From contig NZ_JBLGTV010000002.1 in assembly GCF_047468865.1 (NCBI RefSeq), positions 62,001-126,000 on the forward strand: a stretch of 64,000 nt of DNA, written 5' to 3'. This document shows, piece after piece, positions 1 through 7,022 of this stretch; positions within the stretch are counted from its first letter, which is position 1, and every line of letters starts with the position of its first letter. This DNA is from Castellaniella hirudinis_A (GTDB taxonomy: Bacteria > Pseudomonadota > Gammaproteobacteria > Burkholderiales > Burkholderiaceae_B). Made by a program: the position numbers and the translations under genes. The notes beneath the pieces are model-generated. The model had not been told where the DNA came from, made no database searches, and worked only from the letters and a program-made list of their open reading frames with translations.

Positions 1-1
1 A

Positions 2-256
2 GGCGCGGACATGGTGATGGTCAAGCCCGGCCTGCCCTACCTGGACGTGCTGCGCGAAGTCAAGGACGCCTTTGGCATGCCCACCTACGCCTACCAGGTC
101 AGCGGCGAATACGCCATGATCAAGGCCGCCGCCGCCAATGGCTGGCTGGATCACGACAAAGTCATGATGGAATCCCTGCTGGCCTTCAAGCGCGCCGGCG
201 GCGACGGCATCCTGACCTACTTCGCCATCGCCGCCGCCACCCTGCTGAAGTCATGA
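2..256 (+). CDS. hemB: Delta-aminolevulinic acid dehydratase (porphobilinogen synthase), C-terminal part
   Basis: Only the last 84 or so codons are inside the window; the gene enters from the left edge in frame. The visible part carries the family's C-terminal signatures: a VMVKPGLPYLD stretch, a YQVSGEYAMIKAAA segment with the substrate-contacting SGEY, and a final ESLLAFKRAGGDGILTYFA run. The enzyme condenses two molecules of 5-aminolevulinate to porphobilinogen in cytosolic haem synthesis. The stop is followed by a short GC-rich hairpin-prone spacer, then by the convergent end of a protease gene. Identity is secure; the catalytic lysines and metal site lie mostly outside the window. Confidence 0.95.
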   Translation, partial: GADMVMVKPGLPYLDVLREVKDAFGMPTYAYQVSGEYAMIKAAAANGWLDHDKVMMESLLAFKRAGGDGILTYFAIAAATLLKS

Positions 257-351
257 GCGACCCGGCCCCGGCGAGCCGGGCAACGTCTTGAGCCGCCCGA
301 CCGCCGTCCGCGCCGGCAGGGCGGATCGGGCCAACGCGGCCCGGCCCCGCG

Positions 352-1197
352 CTACGGATTGATCAGCCGTTCCATGATCTGGTGCGCCGGGCCGGACGGG
401 ATGGCGAAACCGATCCCCAGCGATCCGCCCGTGGCGGAATAGATCGCCGTATTGATGCCCACCAAGCGCCCCTGGGTGTCGATCAGCGCCCCGCCGGAAT
501 TGCCCGGATTGATGGCCGCATCCGTCTGGATGAAACCATGGGGCGACGGCGTATCCTGGCCGTTGCGCCCCAGCGCCGACACAATCCCCTGCGTCACTGT
601 TTGCCCCACCCCGAAGGGGTTGCCGATGGCCAGCACCACATCGCCCACCCGCACCGAGCGCGACGGGTCGAACACGATGGTGGGCAGCCGCGTCAGGCCG
701 ATTTTCAGGACGGCGAGATCATTGGCCTGGTCAGCCCCCACCAGACGCGCCGCCGCCTGGCGGCCATCCTGCAGGCGAACCTCGATGGCATCGGCGGCCT
801 CGATGACATGGTAATTGGTCAAAATATAGCCATCCGCCCGCACGATCACCCCCGACCCCAGGCTGGTGGAATCGCGCCGCTGGGTGAACCCCGGCACATT
901 GCGCAGCAGCTGCTGCAGCGCCGGATTGTAGGGCAACGACACCAGGGGGATGTCCACGTGCTTGCGCGTGTAGATATTGACCACTGACGGGGCTGCGCGC
1001 GCCACCGCCAAGGCATAGCTGTCCACCGCCGGGGCCGGAGCCGGGGCCAGGGCCGACACCGGGGCAGGAGCAGGAACGGGAACCGACGCCGGCCCCGCGC
1101 CGGGCAGCCATTGCGGGCGCAAAGTCATCAACAAAAACAGGATCGCCAGGCAGACCGTCACGGTCTGGGCGAAAATCAGCCACAATCGCTTCATCAT
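352..1197 (-). CDS. Membrane-anchored S1C (HtrA/DegS-like) serine protease lacking a PDZ domain
   Basis: The 281-residue product starts at the tandem ATG codons just upstream of a hydrophobic anchor (residues 5-26), followed by a Pro/Ala-rich linker (33-58) and a trypsin-like domain facing the periplasm. The catalytic triad is visible: His130 in TNYHVIE, Asp160 in ANDLAVL and Ser234 in NPGNSGG. DegS and AlgW relatives of 350-390 residues continue into a PDZ domain that senses misfolded porins; this protein ends about 20 residues after the protease core with a TAG stop, and only 95 bp separate it from hemB. Quality-control proteolysis of envelope proteins is likely, but the regulatory mode must differ. 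It is divergent from the Nif3 gene. A longer upstream reading frame exists but lacks a credible N-terminus. Confidence 0.85.
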   Translation of the reverse strand: MMKRLWLIFAQTVTVCLAILFLLMTLRPQWLPGAGPASVPVPAPAPVSALAPAPAPAVDSYALAVARAAPSVVNIYTRKHVDIPLVSLPYNPALQQLLRNVPGFTQRRDSTSLGSGVIVRADGYILTNYHVIEAADAIEVRLQDGRQAAARLVGADQANDLAVLKIGLTRLPTIVFDPSRSVRVGDVVLAIGNPFGVGQTVTQGIVSALGRNGQDTPSPHGFIQTDAAINPGNSGGALIDTQGRLVGINTAIYSATGGSLGIGFAIPSGPAHQIMERLINP

Positions 1198-1252
1198 CAG
1201 CACACTCCGGTCTGGTGCATCGAACCCGCACCCCCGATAAAGGAAACCCTGA

Positions 1253-2032
1253 ATGAAACCACAAATTTCTCGATCCGCGCTGGAAACCTGGCTGAACACC
1301 ACCCTGCAGATCGACCGTTTCAAGGACTACTGCCCCAACGGCCTGCAAGTGCAGGGCCGCGCCGAAATCCGCCACATCGTCACCGGCGTGACCGCCTCGC
1401 AAGCCCTGATCGACGCCGCCATCGCCCGCCAGGCCGACGCCATCCTGGTGCACCACGGCTGGTTCTGGAAAAACGAGAACCCCTGCATCCGCGGGCCCAA
1501 GCACCGGCGGCTGGCGGCCCTGATGGGGCAAGACATCAACCTGTTCGCCTACCACCTGCCGCTGGACGCCCACCCCGAGTGGGGCAACAACGCCCAGCTG
1601 GCCCGCGTCATGGACTGGACCCCCGACATCCTGCCGGACGGCACACCGCACCGCTGCGGCCCGGATCAGCTGATCTGGCTGGGCGCCCCCGCCTGGGATT
1701 GCACCGTGGCGGAACTCAGCACCGACCTCGCCCAGCGCCTGGGCCGCAAGCCGATCGTGATCGGCGAGCTGGATCAGCCCGTGCGCCGCCTGGCCTGGTG
1801 CACCGGCGCGGCCCAGGGCATGATGGCAGCCGCCCTGGACGCCGGGGCGGACTGCTACGTCAGCGGCGAAATCTCCGAGCCCACCGTGCACCTGGCCCGC
1901 GAAACCGGCTGCGCGTACATCGGCGCGGGCCACCACGCCACCGAACGCTACGGCGTGCAGGCCCTGGGGGCCGCCATCGAGGCGCAATTCGGCGTGTCCT
2001 GCACCTTCGTGGATATCGACAACCCGGTCTGA
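1253..2032 (+). CDS. Nif3-family (DUF34/YbgI-like) dinuclear metal-centre protein
   Basis: The 259-residue protein has the hallmarks of the Nif3/YbgI family: an N-terminal NGLQVQG segment, a metal-binding ILVHHGWFWKNE stretch, an LAYHLPLDAHP-type motif (here FAYHLPLDAHPEWGNN), and C-terminal YVSGEISEP and GHHATERYG motifs that complete a two-metal site. Members form hexameric toroids with buried metal ions; some act as GTP cyclohydrolase-like or nucleotide-processing enzymes, but no firm role is known. AAGGAA lies about 6 bases before the ATG, supporting the start. It is divergent from the HtrA-like gene and converges on mscL with a 4-base gap. Confidence 0.9.
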   Translation: MKPQISRSALETWLNTTLQIDRFKDYCPNGLQVQGRAEIRHIVTGVTASQALIDAAIARQADAILVHHGWFWKNENPCIRGPKHRRLAALMGQDINLFAYHLPLDAHPEWGNNAQLARVMDWTPDILPDGTPHRCGPDQLIWLGAPAWDCTVAELSTDLAQRLGRKPIVIGELDQPVRRLAWCTGAAQGMMAAALDAGADCYVSGEISEPTVHLARETGCAYIGAGHHATERYGVQALGAAIEAQFGVSCTFVDIDNPV

Positions 2033-2036
2033 CGGT

Positions 2037-2489
2037 TTATTTTTTCAGCGCATCGCGGATTTCGCGCAGCAAGACGATGTCCTCGGGGGTGGCGGGGGCC
2101 TCGGCCGGCGCGGGCGGGGCCTCGAAGCGGCGGCGGGCGTTGTTGATCATTTTGACCATGACGAACACCACCAGGGCCAGCAAGATGAAATTGACGAAGA
2201 TCGTCAGGAAATGCCCCCAGGCAAAGACCACGGCCCCGGCCTTGGTCAAGGCGTCGGCGGTCATGGCGCCCGCATAGCCCTCGGGCAGGCGCAGCACCCA
2301 GAACAGATTATCGAAGTTGACCTGCCCGCCCAGGATGAAATTGATCAAGGGCATGAACAGGTCGTTGACGATGGAATCGATGATCTTGCCGAAGGCCCCC
2401 CCGATAATGACCCCGATTGCGAGATCCATCATATTGCCCTTGACGGCAAACTCCTGGAATTCTTTGATGAAACTGCGTGCACCGGCCAT
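2037..2489 (-). CDS. mscL: Large-conductance mechanosensitive channel MscL
   Basis: The 150-residue protein begins with a cytoplasmic amphipathic helix (KEFQEFAVKGNMMDLAIGVIIGGAFGKI) that runs into the pore-lining first transmembrane helix, followed by a periplasmic loop, a second membrane helix (around FVNFILLALVVFVMVKMIN) and a charged cytoplasmic helix at the C-terminus. MscL opens under membrane tension to release solutes during hypo-osmotic shock and works as a homopentamer. A strong AGGAGG ribosome-binding site sits about 8 bases before the ATG. Its length matches the usual 130-150 residues. It is divergent from the petABC operon. Confidence 0.97.
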   Translation of the reverse strand: MAGARSFIKEFQEFAVKGNMMDLAIGVIIGGAFGKIIDSIVNDLFMPLINFILGGQVNFDNLFWVLRLPEGYAGAMTADALTKAGAVVFAWGHFLTIFVNFILLALVVFVMVKMINNARRRFEAPPAPAEAPATPEDIVLLREIRDALKK

Positions 2490-2508
2490 GGCCTGATCCT
2501 CCTAAGCA

Positions 2509-2536
2509 TTTACCCCACTGGTCGTAACGCTATAAT
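2509..2536 (+). promoter_or_regulatory. Candidate sigma70 promoter for petABC
   Basis: A perfect TATAAT lies at 2531-2536, with TTTACC (4 of 6 matches to TTGACA) 16 bases upstream. It is the best promoter-like pair in the 192-base gap between mscL and petA and leaves an untranslated leader of roughly 140 bases before the petA start. Assigned by eye only. Confidence 0.45.
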
Positions 2537-2681
2537 ACGCGGTTGAAGAACCCTCGTGGGGCGCCTGCGTGTCAGGCCGGCGCCATTTCACGGCCCGGGA
2601 CGCTGGCGGCACTCGTGTCAGGCGGCCCGCACAGATCATTGTCAAACGCTCCGCCCGCTGGGCGGCTACCAGGGATAACAA

Positions 2682-3329
2682 ATGAGTCAGAATCCGACAC
2701 AGTCCGACGAACAGGGCGCAGTCGACCCGAACCTGCCACCCGATCCTTCGCGCCGTTTCTGGGTGGCCTCGGCCTGTACCCTTGGGGGTGTCGCCGGTGT
2801 CGCCACCGCCGTGCCGCTGGTTGGGTCGTTTGCTCCGTCCGAGAAAGCCAAGGCCGCCGGCGCGCCGGTCGAAGCCGACATCTCCGCCCTGCCCGAAGGC
2901 CAGATGATGACCGTCGAATGGCGCGGCAAGCCGGTCTGGATCGTGCGCCGCACCAAGGCCGAAGTCGACGAACTCCCCAAGCTCGATCCCGAACTTGCCG
3001 ACCCGGATTCCGACCGCCCCGGCTTCACCCCCGAATGGGCGAAAAATCAATACCGCTCGCGCAAGCCCGAAATCTTCGTCTGCATCGGCATCTGCACCCA
3101 CCTGGGCTGCTCGCCCACGGCCTATTTCCAGACCGGCGCGCAGTCCGGCATCTCCAACGACTGGCCGGGCGGCTGGCTGTGCCCCTGCCACGGCTCCACC
3201 TTCGATCTGGCCGGCCGCGTCTACAAAAACAAACCCGCCCCCGATAACCTCGAAATCCCGCCCTATGCGTTTTCCGCCGACGGGACCCACGTCATGATCG
3301 GGGTCGATGAATACCCCGCCAAGGCCTGA
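2682..3329 (+). CDS. petA: Ubiquinol-cytochrome c reductase, Rieske iron-sulfur subunit
   Basis: The 215-residue subunit has a Tat-like N-terminal anchor (RRFWVASACTLGG followed by a hydrophobic helix, about residues 23-50) and the two [2Fe-2S] cluster loops CTHLGC and CPCHGS, which supply two Cys and two His ligands. It passes electrons from ubiquinol at the Qo site to cytochrome c1 on the periplasmic face. An AGGGA ribosome-binding site precedes the ATG. First gene of petABC, followed closely by cytochrome b. Length and motifs are typical of proteobacterial Rieske proteins. Confidence 0.97.
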   Translation: MSQNPTQSDEQGAVDPNLPPDPSRRFWVASACTLGGVAGVATAVPLVGSFAPSEKAKAAGAPVEADISALPEGQMMTVEWRGKPVWIVRRTKAEVDELPKLDPELADPDSDRPGFTPEWAKNQYRSRKPEIFVCIGICTHLGCSPTAYFQTGAQSGISNDWPGGWLCPCHGSTFDLAGRVYKNKPAPDNLEIPPYAFSADGTHVMIGVDEYPAKA

Positions 3330-3373
3330 TGAACCCCGCGTTCATCTTTTCGAGACACTGACAGGAGCCGTTC

Positions 3374-4759
3374 ATGGCCGAAAATAACGTCGAGACGACT
3401 GGGTTGCTGGGCTGGGTAGACCGCCGCTTCCCCCTCACAAAAATGTTCAAAGAGCATATGTCCGAATACTATGCTCCCAAGAATTTCAACTTCTGGTATT
3501 TCTTCGGGTCGCTGGCCCTGCTGGTGCTGGTCATCCAGGTGGTCACCGGCATCTTCCTGGTGATGAACTACAAGCCCGATGCGCGCTTCGCCTTCGAGTC
3601 CGTCGAATTCATCATGCGCGAAGTCCCGGGCGGCTGGATCATCCGCTACATGCACTCCACCGGGGCCTCGATGTTCTTCGTCGTGGTCTACCTGCACATG
3701 CTGCGCGGCCTGTTCTACGGCTCCTACCGCAAGCCCCGCGAGCTCGTCTGGATCTTCGGCGTGGCCATCTTCCTGTGCCTGATGGGCGAAGCCTTCTTCG
3801 GCTACCTGCTGCCCTGGGGCCAGATGTCCTACTGGGGCGCCCAGGTCATCGTCAACCTGTTCTCCGCCATCCCCTTCATCGGCCCCGACCTGTCCCTGTG
3901 GATTCGCGGCGACTACGTCGTATCCGACGCCACCCTGAACCGCTTCTTCTCCTTCCACGTCATCGCCATCCCCCTGGTGCTGATCGGCCTGGTCGTGGCG
4001 CACATCATCGCCCTGCACGAAGTCGGCTCCAACAACCCCGACGGCGTCGAAATCAAGCAAGGCCCCAAAGACAAATACGGCCGGCCCGTGGACGGCATCC
4101 CCTTCCACCCCTACTACTCGGTGCACGACATCGTGGGCGTGGCGGGCTTCCTGATCGTCTTCGCCGCCATCATCTTCTTCGGCCCCGAAATGGGCGGCTA
4201 CTTCCTGGAATACAACAACTTCCTGCCCGCCGACCCGCTCAAGACCCCGTCGCACATCGCGCCGGTCTGGTATTTCACGCCGTTCTACACCATGCTGCGC
4301 GCCACCACCAGCGACTTCACCTGGATTCTGGCCGCGGGCGCCCTGCTGGCCGCCGTCCTGCTGTTCGCCAAGGGCCGGCTCTCGGGCATCTGGCGCCTGG
4401 CCGTCCCGGCCATCCTGGTCGTGGTCGCCATCCTCATGAAAGTCCTGGACGCAAAATTCTGGGGCGTGGTGTCCATGGGCGGCGCCGTGGTCATCCTGTT
4501 CTTTCTGCCCTGGCTGGATCAGTCTCCGGTCAAGTCCATCCGCTACCGTCCGACGTGGCACAAGTTCCTGTATGCCATTTTCATCGTCAACTTCCTGATC
4601 CTCGGCTGGCTGGGCACGCAGCCCGTCACCCCGGCCAACACGCTCATGGGCCAGGTCTGCACGGTGATCTACCTGGCGTTCTTCCTGGCGATGCCCATCT
4701 GGAGCCGGCTTGGCACCTTCAAGCCCGTCCCCGACCGCGTCACCTTCCGCGCCCACTAA
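3374..4759 (+). CDS. petB: Ubiquinol-cytochrome c reductase, cytochrome b
   Basis: The 461-residue integral membrane subunit carries both b haems. Visible family features are the N-terminal PKNFNFWYFFGSLALL segment, the haem-ligand histidines in the HSTGASMFFVVVYLHM helix and in SFHVIAIPLVLIGLVVAHIIALHEVG, and the Qo-site motif, which here reads PVWY instead of the classical PEWY. The complex oxidises ubiquinol and pumps protons via the Q cycle. The C-terminus extends past the usual eight helices with further membrane segments. AGGAG precedes the ATG. It lies between petA and petC with short gaps. Confidence 0.97.
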   Translation: MAENNVETTGLLGWVDRRFPLTKMFKEHMSEYYAPKNFNFWYFFGSLALLVLVIQVVTGIFLVMNYKPDARFAFESVEFIMREVPGGWIIRYMHSTGASMFFVVVYLHMLRGLFYGSYRKPRELVWIFGVAIFLCLMGEAFFGYLLPWGQMSYWGAQVIVNLFSAIPFIGPDLSLWIRGDYVVSDATLNRFFSFHVIAIPLVLIGLVVAHIIALHEVGSNNPDGVEIKQGPKDKYGRPVDGIPFHPYYSVHDIVGVAGFLIVFAAIIFFGPEMGGYFLEYNNFLPADPLKTPSHIAPVWYFTPFYTMLRATTSDFTWILAAGALLAAVLLFAKGRLSGIWRLAVPAILVVVAILMKVLDAKFWGVVSMGGAVVILFFLPWLDQSPVKSIRYRPTWHKFLYAIFIVNFLILGWLGTQPVTPANTLMGQVCTVIYLAFFLAMPIWSRLGTFKPVPDRVTFRAH

Positions 4760-4786
4760 TGGCCCACTGACTGCTACGGAAAGATC

Positions 4787-5632
4787 ATGATCAAAAAACT
4801 GCTCGGTGCCCTGGCCCTGTCCCTGATCAGCACGTTTGCCTTCGCGGAAGGTGGCGCGCCCCTGGACCACGCACCCAACCGCATCACCGATTTGGCGGCC
4901 CTGCAAAACGGGGCCAAGCTGTTCGTCAACTACTGTCTCAATTGCCATAGCGCCAACGCCATGCGCTACAACAACCTCACCGAGATCGGCCTGACGGAAG
5001 CGGAAATCAAGAAAAACCTGCTGTTTTCCCGCGACAAGGTCGGCGATCTGATGACCATCTCCATGACGCCCGCGCAAGGCAAGGCATGGTTTGGCACCAC
5101 CCCGCCCGATCTCTCCCTGATCACCCGCGCCAAAAACACCAGTTTCGGCCCCTCCGGCGTAGACTACGTCTACAGCTACCTGCTGGGCTTCTACCGCGAC
5201 ACCGCCCAGAAAACCGGCTGGAACAACACCGTCTTTCCCACAGTCGCCATGCCCAACGTGCTCTGGGAACTCGAAGGCCCGCGCACCTACACGGACGTGC
5301 AGGTGCACGAAGTCACCGACGACCAGGGCAAGGCCCAATGGACGCGCACCACGAAGACCTACGATCACGCGGGCTTCGTGACGGTCAAGCACGAAACCCT
5401 GGACAACTACACGGGCGGGACCTCGCATGCCGGCCACTTCCAGGCCGCCGACGAAAAAACCTTCGACGCGTTCAAGAGCGACGTCGCCGACCTCAGCAAT
5501 TTTCTGGGCTGGGTGGCCGAACCCCAGCAAACGCTGCGCAAGCAGATCGGCGCCGTCGTCCTGCTGTTCCTGTTCCTGTTCCTGTTCGTGGCGATTCGCA
5601 TGAACCGCGCCTACTGGAAACACGTCCGGTAA
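4787..5632 (+). CDS. petC: Ubiquinol-cytochrome c reductase, cytochrome c1
   Basis: The 281-residue precursor has a cleavable signal peptide (MIKKLLGALALSLISTFAFA, cut near residue 20) and a covalent haem site CLNCH at residues 50-54. A C-terminal transmembrane helix rich in Leu and Phe (about 254-270) anchors it with the catalytic domain in the periplasm. It takes electrons from the Rieske protein and hands them to soluble cytochrome c. GGAAAG precedes the ATG. Last gene of petABC; sspA begins about 75 bases later. Confidence 0.96.
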   Translation: MIKKLLGALALSLISTFAFAEGGAPLDHAPNRITDLAALQNGAKLFVNYCLNCHSANAMRYNNLTEIGLTEAEIKKNLLFSRDKVGDLMTISMTPAQGKAWFGTTPPDLSLITRAKNTSFGPSGVDYVYSYLLGFYRDTAQKTGWNNTVFPTVAMPNVLWELEGPRTYTDVQVHEVTDDQGKAQWTRTTKTYDHAGFVTVKHETLDNYTGGTSHAGHFQAADEKTFDAFKSDVADLSNFLGWVAEPQQTLRKQIGAVVLLFLFLFLFVAIRMNRAYWKHVR

Positions 5633-5705
5633 TCCGTAGCATATCCGGCCATTCGTGCGCCCCTCGGGGCGCATTCTCCGCTTTTTCTGTATTGGAATCC
5701 TCGAT

Positions 5706-6314
5706 ATGATGGTGCTTTATTCCGGGACGACCTGCCCGTTTTCACAACGTTGCCGCTTCGTGCTGTTTGAAAAGGGCATGGATTTTGAAATCCGCGATAT
5801 CGACTTGTACAACAAGCCCGAAGACATCGCGGTCATGAATCCATACGCCCAGGTGCCCATCCTGGTCGAACGCGACCTGGTGCTGTACGAATCCAACATC
5901 ATCAACGAATACATCGACGAACGCTTTCCGCATCCCCAGCTGATGCCCGCCGATCCCATCATGCGGGCCCGCACGCGCCTGTTCCTGTACAACTTCGAAA
6001 AAGAACTCTTTATCCACGTTTCCACGCTGGAAAATCGCGGTATCACCGACGAAAAAGTCCGCGACGCCGCGCGCGCCAACATCCGCGACCGCCTGGCCCA
6101 GCTGGCCCCCCTGCTGGTCAAGAACAAATTCATGCTGGGCGACGAATTCTCCATGCTGGACGTGGCCATCGCCCCCCTGCTGTGGCGCTTGGCCCACTAT
6201 GGGATCGACCTGCCCAAGAGCGCCGCCCCCATCCAGAAATACGCCGAGCGCCTGTTTTCCCGCCCCGCCTACATCGAGGCCCTGACCCCATCCGAAAAGG
6301 TCATGCGGCGCTGA
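5706..6314 (+). CDS. sspA: Stringent starvation protein A (GST-fold RNA polymerase-associated protein)
   Basis: The 202-residue protein opens with MMVLYSGTTCPFSQRCRFVLFEKG, the thioredoxin-like N-terminal half of the SspA/GST fold, followed by an all-helical C-terminal half (DEKVRDAARANIRDRL and LGDEFSMLDVAIAPLLWRL). SspA binds RNA polymerase and affects stress and stationary-phase transcription; it is not a true glutathione transferase. The start is placed at the ATG beginning MMVLYSG, where family alignment begins, rather than at an upstream in-frame ATG with no family-like sequence. It sits between petC and sspB, the conserved betaproteobacterial order. Confidence 0.95.
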   Translation: MMVLYSGTTCPFSQRCRFVLFEKGMDFEIRDIDLYNKPEDIAVMNPYAQVPILVERDLVLYESNIINEYIDERFPHPQLMPADPIMRARTRLFLYNFEKELFIHVSTLENRGITDEKVRDAARANIRDRLAQLAPLLVKNKFMLGDEFSMLDVAIAPLLWRLAHYGIDLPKSAAPIQKYAERLFSRPAYIEALTPSEKVMRR

Positions 6315-6315
6315 T

Positions 6316-6735
6316 ATGCAGGAAACGTCAACCAAACCCTACCTGGTCCGCGCCCTGCACGAATGGTGCACGGACAACGGCTACACGCCCTATTTGGTGG
6401 TCACGGTGGACGCCAACACGGTGGTGCCGGCGGCGCATGTGCATGACGGCCAGATCACGCTGAACATCAGCCACCTGGCCACCAACCGCCTGACCCTGGG
6501 CAACGAATACATCGAGTTCGAATCGCGCTTCAATGGCGTGGTCGAGCACCTGTTCATCCCGGTGGCGGCGGTATCGGCCGTGTACGCCCGCGAAACCGGG
6601 GCGGGCATGGGCTTCGAGGTCGCGGCCTCCCAGCCCTACCCCGGCGGCGACGACACCCCGCCCGAAAAACCCCGCGCAGCGCCCGCGCCCGCCGCCGACG
6701 TCCCCAAGCCGTCCCACCTGAAAGTCATCAAATAA
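6316..6735 (+). CDS. sspB: Stringent starvation protein B / ClpXP specificity-enhancing factor
   Basis: The 139-residue protein begins 1 base after sspA's stop, so the two are co-transcribed and probably translationally coupled. The N-terminal domain (TKPYLVRALHEWCTDNGYTPYLVV, then HVHDGQITLNIS and a FNGVVEHLFIPVAAVSAVYARETG core) is the substrate-binding fold that captures ssrA-tagged peptides. A disordered Pro/Ala-rich linker follows, and a short conserved C-terminal tail, PSHLKVIK, docks on the ClpX N-domain. It delivers tagged proteins to ClpXP for degradation. Confidence 0.96.
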   Translation: MQETSTKPYLVRALHEWCTDNGYTPYLVVTVDANTVVPAAHVHDGQITLNISHLATNRLTLGNEYIEFESRFNGVVEHLFIPVAAVSAVYARETGAGMGFEVAASQPYPGGDDTPPEKPRAAPAPAADVPKPSHLKVIK

Positions 6736-6822
6736 GCGGCACCGCCCGGGGCCTTCCAAGCGCCCCGAGCCGCGTGCGGCGGCTCAGGAAAGGCTGCTTT
6801 TATTGTAGAATGGCGGTCTTTC

Positions 6823-6898
6823 GCCGGTTTAGCTCAGTTGGTAGAGCAGCTCACTTGTAATGAGAAGGTCGGGGGTTCGACTCCTCTAACCGGCACCA
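6823..6898 (+). tRNA. tRNA-Thr (anticodon TGT), CCA encoded
   Basis: A complete 76-nt cloverleaf: the acceptor stem GCCGGTT pairs perfectly with AACCGGC, followed by discriminator A and an encoded CCA. The D arm is GCTC/GAGC and the T arm carries GGTTCGA. The anticodon loop reads CTTGTAA, giving anticodon TGT for threonine ACN codons. The first pair of the anticodon stem (G with A) is mismatched, the other four pair. A TAGAAT -10-like hexamer lies about 12 bases upstream and a rho-independent terminator follows directly. Confidence 0.97.
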
Positions 6899-6904
6899 GA
6901 ATTC

Positions 6905-6942
6905 ACGCGGCTTTCCGGGCTTTTGCCGGGGCCGCGTTTTCT
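6905..6942 (+). terminator. Rho-independent terminator after tRNA-Thr
   Basis: Inverted arms ACGCGGC (6905-6911) and GCCGCGT (6931-6937) flank a 19-base GC-rich loop that can itself pair, and are followed by TTTTCTTT. It sits 6 bases after the tRNA's CCA end, as expected for a monocistronic tRNA gene. Confidence 0.7.
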
Positions 6943-7022
6943 TTGCTGGGTAAGTTTTGGGTAAGACGTCGCATCTTGATGCGCCGGATCTGCGCGTGCA
7001 GCCGCAGTCCGGCAGATCGGCA

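Noticed and set aside
3263..5674. An 803-codon frame antisense to petABC
   Set aside because: Composition is dominated by Asp, Gly, Gln and Val as typical of antisense frames in GC-rich genes; petABC is certain on the other strand.
6899..7022. tRNA 3' end as an attachment site for an integrated element
   Set aside because: No second copy of the tRNA end and no integrase gene is visible downstream; the next genes are ordinary transporters.
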